NCBI GenBank assembly: GCA_038239365.1
Contig: JBBSEU010000009.1
Coordinates: forward strand, 1 to 46,949
DNA length: 46,949 nt
DNA from: JBBRMW01 sp038239365
Lineage (GTDB): Bacteria > Chloroflexota > Anaerolineae > Aggregatilineales > UBA2796
Reading direction: 5' to 3'
Shown: piece by piece, positions 1 through 6,130 of the stretch
Layout of the letters: each line of letters begins with the position of its first letter
Position numbering within the stretch: position 1 is the stretch's first letter
Notes under the pieces: model-generated
Told to the model about the DNA's origin: nothing
What the model saw: the letters and a program-made list of their open reading frames with translations, nothing else
The model's database searches: none
Made by a program: the position numbers and the translations under genes

Positions 1-75
1 CAACCGTCGCTCGCTGCCTTTCAGCGATTGAGCCGTTTCGATATACACCTGTTTTGTAGCTTCATCCAATGGCAC
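1..75 (-). mobile_element. ISAzo13-like transposase, N-terminal fragment cut by the window edge
   Basis: Reading the minus strand from a GTG at 75-73 gives 25 open codons that run off the left edge. The sequence includes YIETAQSLKGSERRL, which resembles the start of ISAzo13-type transposases (recalled from family memory, not searched). An AAGGAG ribosome site lies nine bases upstream of the GTG, which decides the start. The catalytic part lies outside the window. The outer end of the element, somewhere in the AT-rich stretch after 75, could not be defined because no second end is available. Confidence 0.6.
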
Positions 76-97
76 GGCTAATTGCTCCTTACTTCCT

Positions 98-396
98 CTT
101 TATTATAGCATCTTGGAGCTTTCTTTTCTCTGGAATGGCCTTAGTTCGTCCTAAATTCAAACTTTATTGGCGTGCTGGAGACACTAACAATTTCGTTTAA
201 TGTAAGTGATGAAGACTCAGTGTGATTCGTATTATACACCTAACTTTAAAATTGCGATTAAAGTTTAGAAGTAAAGGCAGCAAGTGTTAGCTATGTTGTG
301 TAAACTTTGATGAAGACTCATCCATAGTGTACATATGCTGATATTCGCATGAGGCAGAGTGCTTCCATTTTTTTGATATATTTTGCCTGTTGACAC
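98..396. other. AT-rich intergenic stretch, no gene seen
   Basis: No convincing coding frame is visible on either strand. The stretch is richer in A and T than the rest of the window and probably holds the end of the left insertion sequence. A 13-base direct repeat TGATGAAGACTCA occurs at 207-219 and again at 308-320, 101 bases apart. Its meaning is unknown; it could be a regulator site or a relic of the insertion sequence. Confidence 0.4.
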
Positions 397-425
397 TTGT
401 CAACTCTACAGCAAGTCGTTATACT
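397..425 (+). promoter_or_regulatory. Sigma-70 type promoter for the RNA and sulfur cassette
   Basis: A -35 box TTGTCA (397-402) is followed by exactly 17 bases and a -10 box TATACT (420-425). Each box matches the sigma-70 consensus at five of six positions. Transcription should start near 431-433. A short transcript would stop at the terminator at 564-597; readthrough would enter the peptidase gene at 623. Confidence 0.6.
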
Positions 426-430
426 GCACT

Positions 431-597
431 GCATGTTGAACAAAAGCGTTTGCGCCCGGTCTCAAAACTGCATGTGTTGTGCGATGTGTACATCCTGCTC
501 AGCTTGCCTGATGCCGGAACGCGCCCTTGTCCAGTGAACAACACGCCTGAACACTACAAGCGCAGAGCCAACCGGATCAAGGTTGGCTCTTTTTTTT
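431..597 (+). ncRNA. Probable untranslated RNA: small RNA or attenuator leader
   Basis: About 165 bases lie between a good promoter and a strong intrinsic terminator with no plausible coding sequence. Possible helices include 446-452 with 557-563 (seven pairs, one G-U), 474-480 with 538-544 (seven pairs), and an alternative rod using 427-431/532-536 and 452-459/514-524. The position directly ahead of a sulfur-carrier cassette suggests a cis-acting leader. The length and rod-like folding would also fit a free small RNA such as 6S RNA. I do not recognise a T-box, SAM or other known riboswitch core, and found no clear antiterminator partner for the terminator stem. Confidence 0.45.
564..597 (+). 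terminator. Strong Rho-independent terminator
   Basis: AGAGCCAACC (564-573) pairs perfectly with GGTTGGCTCT (581-590) over ten base pairs with a seven-base loop. The strand ends in a run of eight T residues (590-597). It lies only about 25 bases before the first gene of the sulfur cassette. Confidence 0.9.
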
Positions 598-622
598 GGC
601 AATAAATGTCTACCAAAAGGGA

Positions 623-1069
623 ATGAAGGTCTTGACAGCACTCGTGAATGTTCAGATTAGCGCGGAGTTACAACAGCGCATCTACGATCAGTTGCAGACG
701 ACTTATCCAAACGAGGGCGGCGGCTTTTTGCTTGGCGCACGCGATTCAGCGGGGATCGTCGTCCGTGATGTGCGTCCTATCACGAATATATTCCCGACAG
801 AAGAACAGTTTCATCGCTACGCCATGACGCCTTCGGACTGGATCAAACTTGAAGATGAAGCCGACGCTGCCGGATTGACGCTGGTTGGCTACTATCATTC
901 GCACCCCGATTGGCCGGCTATCCCATCCGACTATGACCGCGATCATGCGCTCCCCAATTTTTGTTATATCATCACGTCCGTTCAAAAAGGTACTGCCGCC
1001 GACTTTCGCGCCTGGCAGCTTGTCGATGATCGGACGAAATTCGACGAATTGGCACTCACCGTTAATTAG
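623..1069 (+). CDS. M67/JAMM-family metallopeptidase (Mec-like)
   Basis: A zinc isopeptidase of the JAMM/MPN+ type, 148 residues from the ATG at 623. The catalytic set is complete: Glu31 in the NEGGG turn, then His92-x-His94, seven residues, Ser102, two residues and Asp105. Bacterial members such as Mycobacterium Mec cut the bond between a ubiquitin-like sulfur carrier and newly made cysteine, and others trim carrier tails. The carrier gene lies two genes downstream, which supports the same role here. The start is uncertain: an upstream in-frame TTG at 596 falls in the terminator tail and is unlikely, while a GTG at 644 is possible. The protein is cytoplasmic with no signal peptide. Confidence 0.85.
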   Translation: MKVLTALVNVQISAELQQRIYDQLQTTYPNEGGGFLLGARDSAGIVVRDVRPITNIFPTEEQFHRYAMTPSDWIKLEDEADAAGLTLVGYYHSHPDWPAIPSDYDRDHALPNFCYIITSVQKGTAADFRAWQLVDDRTKFDELALTVN

Positions 1070-1090
1070 ACACTCAAGAAGGAAAAGACT

Positions 1091-1927
1091 ATGTCAGACA
1101 TACTCGTTTCAACCACCTGGGCAATCGAACACCTGAAAGACACCGACAAGCGTTTCATCGAAGTGGACGTAGACACAACACAATATGAAGCCGGACACCT
1201 GCCCGGCGCGATTGCCTTTAACTGGCAGTCACAGCTTCAAGACCCCATCGCGCGCGACATTATCAGCCAGGAAGGTTTCGAGAAGTTAGCCAGCGAAGCC
1301 GGAATTACGCCGCAAACAACCGTCGTACTGTACGGCGACAACAATAACTGGTTCGCCGCTTATGCGTTCTGGTTGTTCAAGTATTACGGCCACGCAGATG
1401 TGCGGCTGATCGATGGCGGGCGCAAGAAGCTGGCCGCCGAAAACCGCGAATTCGTGACCGATGTGCCGCACTACACTAAAACTGACTACAAAGTGGCGCA
1501 CGTTAACGCCGATTTGCGCGCGGATCGGGATTACATCCGGCAGCGGCTTGGAAAGGCCGATTTTAGTATGGTTGATGTCCGCTCGCCCGCCGAATACGTG
1601 GGCGATATTATCGCGCCGCCCGGCATGAGCGAAACGGCACAACGCCCCGGCCATATCCCCGGCGCAAAGTCGGTTCCATGGGGCACAGCGGTTGCCGAAG
1701 ACGGGACGTTCAAGCCTGTTGAAGAACTCCGTAAGATTTACGGCGCGAAGGGCATCAATGAAGATAAGGACGTTGTGGCGTATTGCCGCATCGGAGAGCG
1801 TTCGTCGCATACCTGGTTCGCGCTAAAATACCTGCTTGGCCTCAAAAATGTCCGCAACTATGATGGTTCGTGGACGGAGTGGGGCAATCTGGTGGCCGCA
1901 CCGATTGCCAAGGGCGCAGAAGTTTAG
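1091..1927 (+). CDS. Two-domain sulfurtransferase (rhodanese, thiosulfate type)
   Basis: A 278-residue protein with two rhodanese domains, the usual size for thiosulfate/3-mercaptopyruvate sulfurtransferases. The second domain carries the active loop CRIGERS with Cys232. The matching loop of the first domain has Asp instead of Cys (YGDNNN) and is the usual inactive half. CRxGxRS loops are typical of thiosulfate-type enzymes such as actinobacterial CysA2. In this cassette it probably supplies persulfide sulfur to the MoeZ-like enzyme and the small carrier. An AAGGAAAAG ribosome site precedes the ATG, and the gene follows the peptidase by 21 bases, so the two are probably cotranscribed. Confidence 0.9.
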   Translation: MSDILVSTTWAIEHLKDTDKRFIEVDVDTTQYEAGHLPGAIAFNWQSQLQDPIARDIISQEGFEKLASEAGITPQTTVVLYGDNNNWFAAYAFWLFKYYGHADVRLIDGGRKKLAAENREFVTDVPHYTKTDYKVAHVNADLRADRDYIRQRLGKADFSMVDVRSPAEYVGDIIAPPGMSETAQRPGHIPGAKSVPWGTAVAEDGTFKPVEELRKIYGAKGINEDKDVVAYCRIGERSSHTWFALKYLLGLKNVRNYDGSWTEWGNLVAAPIAKGAEV

Positions 1928-1993
1928 CCATAATTCACGGGGCAGGTTTTGAAAACCCGCCCTTACTTCACCATCTACTGAGCAGGAGACACA

Positions 1994-2269
1994 ATGACCA
2001 CGATCAAAATTCCGACGCCACTTCGCGCCTATACCAATGGCAGCGCCGAGATCAGCGTGAACGGTGATACGGTTGGCGAAGCATTGACCGATTTGCTGAA
2101 CCAGCATCCCGATCTCAAAAAACACATCTACGAAGGTGATCAACTCCGCAACTTCGTGAACGTATTCATCGGCGAAGAAGACATTCGCTACCGTGATGGC
2201 TTAGACACTGATATTTCGGCGGCGGATAATCTGCGGATCATCCCCAGTATTGCAGGCGGCACACACTAA
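1994..2269 (+). CDS. CysO/MoaD-like ubiquitin-fold sulfur carrier with a Gly-Gly-Thr-His tail
   Basis: A 91-residue beta-grasp carrier. The middle and C-terminal parts (LRNFVNVFIGEEDIRY, then IIPSIAGG) closely resemble actinobacterial CysO, the thiocarboxylate donor for cysteine synthesis from O-phosphoserine. Carriers of this family end in Gly-Gly, which is adenylated by an E1 enzyme and converted to a thiocarboxylate. Here Gly88-Gly89 is followed by Thr90-His91 before the stop, so the tail seems masked and should need trimming. The JAMM peptidase upstream is the obvious candidate. AGGAGA precedes the ATG. A cysteine-synthase (CysM) gene is not in the window. Confidence 0.85.
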   Translation: MTTIKIPTPLRAYTNGSAEISVNGDTVGEALTDLLNQHPDLKKHIYEGDQLRNFVNVFIGEEDIRYRDGLDTDISAADNLRIIPSIAGGTH

Positions 2270-2276
2270 CCTGACT

Positions 2277-2774
2277 ATGACTGCCAACCCGTCCGACAAG
2301 CGCCGCACGCAACAACAATCACCCGCTGAGCCACAGATTGATTACAGTGCGCTGCGCGTCAATGCGGCCCTGACCGCACTGCTCCTCAGCGTCGCTCTGA
2401 CGAGTGGTATCTGGGCGTTTGTGGCTTACGTTAGCGCGGTGCTGCTGATCAGTGCCCTCTATCCGCCGATGGCACAGTTCACATTGTTCTACTTTCGCTT
2501 TCTCAAAAGCGCAGGGATCGTCAAGCCGGATGTACGAACAAGCCGCCCTGAACCGCACTTGTTCGCGCAGCTATTGGGTGGCATCCTGACGCTGCTGGCG
2601 ACGCTTGCGTTATTGGCGCATGTTCAGGCGGCGGGTGTGCTGCTAGTATGGGTGGTGCTTGGCTTGGCGCTGCTCCAGCTTTTGACGGGTATATGTGTTG
2701 GTTGCCAGCTTTACGCAATGTTTCAGCGGTTGGGAATCCCCGGCTTTAACCCTCCGAGCGATCCCGCCCGGTAA
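2277..2774 (+). CDS. DUF4395 family integral membrane protein
   Basis: A 165-residue membrane protein with two hydrophobic hairpins (about residues 30-65 and 95-140). It ends in the family signature TGICVGCQLY, whose two cysteines could carry redox or persulfide chemistry. DUF4395 proteins often sit beside rhodanese and sulfur-carrier genes, but their role is not established. I chose the ATG at 2277, seven bases after the carrier stop; an in-frame TTG at 2250 would overlap the carrier gene and lacks a ribosome site. Its place inside the cassette suggests a link with sulfur handling at the membrane, which is inference. Confidence 0.8.
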   Translation: MTANPSDKRRTQQQSPAEPQIDYSALRVNAALTALLLSVALTSGIWAFVAYVSAVLLISALYPPMAQFTLFYFRFLKSAGIVKPDVRTSRPEPHLFAQLLGGILTLLATLALLAHVQAAGVLLVWVVLGLALLQLLTGICVGCQLYAMFQRLGIPGFNPPSDPAR

Positions 2775-2794
2775 GTATCGACAAGGAGCATTTT

Positions 2795-3988
2795 ATGTCT
2801 GCTATTGAGCGGATTGCGCCCGAAGACGTGGCGCTTTCACACGATGAGATCATGCGCTACAGCCGCCACTTGATCATGCCCGAAGTGGGGATCGAAGGCC
2901 AGCGCAAGTTAAAGGCGGCCAGCGTGCTGCTGATCGGGACAGGTGGGTTGGGCAGTCCATTGGCGCTGTACCTGACGGCGGCGGGCATTGGCCGGATTGG
3001 TCTGGTCGATTACGATGTGGTTGATGAAACGAATTTACAGCGGCAGGTGATCCACTATTCAAGCGATGTGGGCAAACTCAAGCTGGACAGTGCCGCCGCC
3101 AAAATGTCCGACATTAACCCCTATCTGGTCATCGAAAAGCACAACACGCCGCTCACCTCGGCTAACGCGCTCGATATACTCAAGGATTATGACGTCATCA
3201 TCGACGGCACAGACAATTTCCCGACCCGCTATCTGGTCAATGATGCGTGCGTGATCCTGGGTAAGCCGAATGTATACGGCTCGATCTTCCGTTTTGAAGG
3301 TCAGTTGAGCGTTTTCGATGCCAAACAGGGGCCGTGCTATCGCTGTATGTTCCCCGAACCACCGCCGCCCGGACTCGTGCCAAGCTGCGCCGAAGGTGGT
3401 GTGCTGGGCATTTTACCGGGCACCATCGGCACGTTGCAAGCAACGGAAGCGATCAAGCTGATTTTGGGAATCGGTAGGCCCATGATCGGGCGCATGATGC
3501 TGTACGATGCGCTGGAAATGTCGTTCGACTTCATTAAGGTTCGGAAGAATCCGAACTGCCCGGTTTGCGGTGAACACCCGACGATTCATGAACTGATCGA
3601 CTATGAGCAGTTTTGCGGCGTTCCGGCGCATGATCGCAGCGACTACAAGGTTAAAGCGGTTGAGCGGAAGATCAAGGGTATCACCGTCGCTGATTTGAAG
3701 GCGCGCATCGACGCAGGTAACACGCCCATTTTGCTGGATGTACGCGACCCGCACGAACTGGCGATCAGCGCCCTTCCGGGCAGCCTGAACATCCCGAAGG
3801 GTCGTGTCGTGGATCGGGCGGCGGAAATCCCGCGCGATCAGGAAGTGGTTGTCTTGTGCAGGACGGGTGTTCGCAGTACGGACGCGATTGCTATGCTGCA
3901 AGACCAGGGCTTCACCAATCTGGTGAATTTGAAGGGCGGCATCAACGCCTGGGCACGCGAAATCGATCACAGCTTACCAACGTACTAA
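2795..3988 (+). CDS. moeZ: MoeZ/MoeBR-type carrier-activating E1 with C-terminal rhodanese domain
   Basis: A 397-residue fusion. Residues 1-250 form a ThiF/MoeB adenylyltransferase with the family start YSRHLIMPEVG, nucleotide loop GTGGLGSP (48-55) and the DxTDN-type Asp140. Zinc ligands are Cys181/Cys184 and Cys255/Cys258, with the conserved Cys198 in between. Residues about 290-395 form a rhodanese domain with loop CRTGVRS and Cys355. The enzyme adenylates the Gly-Gly end of a ubiquitin-like carrier and passes sulfur from the rhodanese persulfide to make a thiocarboxylate. The carrier gene next to it is the likely substrate; molybdopterin or thiamine carriers elsewhere may also be used. A ribosome site AAGGAG precedes the ATG. 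Confidence 0.93.
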   Translation: MSAIERIAPEDVALSHDEIMRYSRHLIMPEVGIEGQRKLKAASVLLIGTGGLGSPLALYLTAAGIGRIGLVDYDVVDETNLQRQVIHYSSDVGKLKLDSAAAKMSDINPYLVIEKHNTPLTSANALDILKDYDVIIDGTDNFPTRYLVNDACVILGKPNVYGSIFRFEGQLSVFDAKQGPCYRCMFPEPPPPGLVPSCAEGGVLGILPGTIGTLQATEAIKLILGIGRPMIGRMMLYDALEMSFDFIKVRKNPNCPVCGEHPTIHELIDYEQFCGVPAHDRSDYKVKAVERKIKGITVADLKARIDAGNTPILLDVRDPHELAISALPGSLNIPKGRVVDRAAEIPRDQEVVVLCRTGVRSTDAIAMLQDQGFTNLVNLKGGINAWAREIDHSLPTY

Positions 3989-3999
3989 AGGGGTTTCTC

Positions 4000-4329
4000 A
4001 TGGCTGAAAACAGTATCACACCGAAAGCACTCAAGGCGCGTCTGGATGCGGGCGAAAAAATCCGCGTGATCGATGTGCGCGATGATTGGGAACTGGCGAT
4101 CACCAAACTCGATTTTGCCGATCACATTCCGATGGATGAGATCGCATCGCGCGCCGATGAAATCTCCGAAGATGAGCCTATTGTGCTGATGTGCCGCACA
4201 GGTCATCGCAGTGAGCGTGTCCTCGATTATTTTACGTCGATGGGCTATGACAATGTGCTCAACCTGGAAGGCGGCATCCTCCAATGGGCTGCCGAAGTTG
4301 ATCCGACGCTTCCCCGCTTCTATGAGTAG
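4000..4329 (+). CDS. Single-domain rhodanese-like sulfurtransferase
   Basis: A 109-residue single rhodanese domain with the IDVRDDWE signature (24-31) and active loop CRTGHRS with Cys65. It starts at the ATG at 4000; its ribosome site AAAGGGG overlaps the stop of the MoeZ-like gene, so translation is likely coupled. It is the third rhodanese active site of the cassette and may relay sulfur to the E1 enzyme or load a different acceptor. A terminator follows directly, so it is the last gene of the transcript. Confidence 0.88.
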   Translation: MAENSITPKALKARLDAGEKIRVIDVRDDWELAITKLDFADHIPMDEIASRADEISEDEPIVLMCRTGHRSERVLDYFTSMGYDNVLNLEGGILQWAAEVDPTLPRFYE

Positions 4330-4335
4330 AGACGT

Positions 4336-4378
4336 TGGGCGTGACAACTAACTGCCACGCCCATTTTATCTCATTTTT
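4336..4378 (+). terminator. Intrinsic terminator closing the sulfur cassette
   Basis: TGGGCGTG (4336-4343) pairs with CACGCCCA (4356-4363), eight base pairs, followed by TTTTATC and a second T-run. It lies seven bases after the rhodanese stop. Confidence 0.75.
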
Positions 4379-4476
4379 ATACGCGCTTCCTACCTTGCTC
4401 TAACTGACTTGTCCACTTAAAATGGATAAACTGTTGTGAACGGCACTTTGCCGAAAATGAGCAGGTACACCACGCC

Positions 4477-5331
4477 ATGGGAGAACTCAATCGGCAAAAG
4501 CGCCAGGTGCTGCGCCGCATCCAGGAATACATCAACAAAGCACGCCAGCGGCACGGCTTGACCTTTGAGCAGCACGGCGTTGTCGATATTTACTATCACC
4601 CGACAGATATTCTGGACGCCTATAACTATGTCACGCCGCGCCGGGGAGTCGCCTGGGTGCCGGGCACAGATACCCTGGCCGCGCTGGAGCAGCTTCGCAA
4701 GCACCACGAGCCACACCTTGAACTGATTGAAGGGCTGTTCCCGCCTGCCTTTCACACACAGCTCCAAAATTTGGGACTTGTGCAGGATCAATGGCAGTAT
4801 CCGATCCTCACCTATGGCATGATCCCCGATTGCGATCAACAACCTTTGACGATTGCGCCGGTGCCCGCTACATCGCCACGGATCGCCACCTTTGAAGCTG
4901 CCGATCCGAACGCGATTGGGCTGTGGCTGCGTCTGCATCAGCGGACGGTAGACGCTTCTGAGGTTATCCGTTGCTGGTCAAATATTGCTGCCGGGAACGA
5001 GGTCTATGTGCTGGCAAGCGACGATTTTGTGATCGCGGGTGGTGTGGCAATAAGCCTTGAGCCACCGATTGCTGAGATTCACAGTTTGAGAACGGCGGAA
5101 CTGTACCGAAAACGCGGTATTGGCTCGGCCTTGATTCGTACCGCGCTGATGTATGCTCAGAAACGGGGCTGCACAATGATCTTTTCTGTCGCCGAAGATG
5201 AATATCAGGCACGCTTGGAACGGCGGTTGGGCTTCGTCGATCTGGATCGGGTGATCATGTATCGGTATGGGGCAGACCTGAAGGAGAAGTCAAGCGCGCA
5301 TGAGCAATCCCTGGCACAGTCTGCTACTTAA
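4477..5331 (+). CDS. GNAT-family N-acetyltransferase
   Basis: A 284-residue protein. The C-terminal half (about 150-270) is a GNAT fold with the acetyl-CoA loop in YRKRGIGSAL and the following helix, then a final strand ending LGFVDLDRVIMYRY. The N-terminal half (1-140) has no domain I recognise and may set substrate choice. The target cannot be deduced; it could be a protein, a small molecule or an antibiotic. The gene overlaps the next one by 32 bases, which suggests translational coupling and a shared role. Confidence 0.75.
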   Translation: MGELNRQKRQVLRRIQEYINKARQRHGLTFEQHGVVDIYYHPTDILDAYNYVTPRRGVAWVPGTDTLAALEQLRKHHEPHLELIEGLFPPAFHTQLQNLGLVQDQWQYPILTYGMIPDCDQQPLTIAPVPATSPRIATFEAADPNAIGLWLRLHQRTVDASEVIRCWSNIAAGNEVYVLASDDFVIAGGVAISLEPPIAEIHSLRTAELYRKRGIGSALIRTALMYAQKRGCTMIFSVAEDEYQARLERRLGFVDLDRVIMYRYGADLKEKSSAHEQSLAQSAT

Positions 5332-6124
5332 AACAGATGATTCGGAAGCCGTCTCTGAGGCGTTACTGACAGCGTTTAGCGCGAGTAGCTATACGCGCTA
5401 CAATCCGTTTCCTGGCGGAAGCGGCACACCTCCTAAACTGAAAATGTTCATCAAGCATTTTGTTGCGCCTGCTCAGGATGGATGGACGCGCATTCTGGGC
5501 GATCCTGATCCGGCGGTATTGCTCACACTCAATCAATCGATCCCGCTGCTGCATGGCTGGTTGGATGATTCAGGTGGTAGTTGGCAACTGATCGCCGACG
5601 GTACTGTAACTGATGATCCACTTGCTTTTTCGCCCTACTTGAAGCCTGGCAAAACCCTGGATGATTTACGCCGCGCGCAGCTTGGTCATGCGCCTGTCGC
5701 AACAGTTGAAACGGACGGTCTGTTGCCGCCAGATGTTCAACAACTGGCGAATGCGCGCAACGTGAACCCAAAACAAGCCGATAAACTGATGGAGCGTGTG
5801 ACCTCACGGCTATTTGGCAGACTCGATAAGACCAGCGAAGGCGAAGCCAGTTCGATGAAGAATCAGGCACGCGCGATGATTAGCGGAAGTGGCGGTCCCG
5901 ATTGGAACAGCACGACAGGTCGCGCCGTGCGCGCAGCAGCCGATATGATGGCCTTGCCTGCCAACTGGCGCGAACCCGCCTGGTCTGATGTACGCGATGC
6001 TTATCAGGCCGCACGAATGCTGGCACGCAATCCGAAAGCCTCACTGCTGCCCAATGAACGCGACGCGCTTAAGACGATCCCGGATGCGGGTCAATACATT
6101 GCCGTTTATGTTGGCAAACCCTAG
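5300..6124 (+). CDS. Hypothetical protein, 274 residues
   Basis: No family is recognised. The sequence is soluble, without signal peptide or membrane segments. It has a Pro/Gly-rich early part (RYNPFPGGSGTPPK), a region that may bind via a Leu-Trp-rich patch (about 75-95), and a helical second half from residue 150 on. An AAGGAG site lies 13 bases before the ATG. It overlaps the acetyltransferase gene by 32 bases and ends six bases from the convergent VWA gene. Function unknown; the coupling suggests a partner or substrate of the acetyltransferase. Confidence 0.6.
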   Translation: MSNPWHSLLLKTDDSEAVSEALLTAFSASSYTRYNPFPGGSGTPPKLKMFIKHFVAPAQDGWTRILGDPDPAVLLTLNQSIPLLHGWLDDSGGSWQLIADGTVTDDPLAFSPYLKPGKTLDDLRRAQLGHAPVATVETDGLLPPDVQQLANARNVNPKQADKLMERVTSRLFGRLDKTSEGEASSMKNQARAMISGSGGPDWNSTTGRAVRAAADMMALPANWREPAWSDVRDAYQAARMLARNPKASLLPNERDALKTIPDAGQYIAVYVGKP

Positions 6125-6130
6125 CCTCGA

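Noticed and set aside
483..494. Small hairpin GATG-tgta-CATC within the RNA, considered as a riboswitch core element
   Set aside because: Four pairs with a four-base loop is too short and common to carry meaning by itself.
390..605. Open frame of 71 codons ahead of the peptidase gene
   Set aside because: It overlaps the promoter and runs through the terminator hairpin and T-run; it has no ribosome site and no recognisable sequence. The region fits an untranslated RNA better.
1286..1810. Minus-strand open frame of 174 codons opposite the two-domain rhodanese
   Set aside because: Shadow of a well-supported gene; no ribosome site and no recognised motifs.
3413..3970. Minus-strand open frame of 185 codons opposite the MoeZ-like gene
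   Set aside because: It lies fully within a clear gene with strong domain evidence on the other strand, and its own sequence shows no family.
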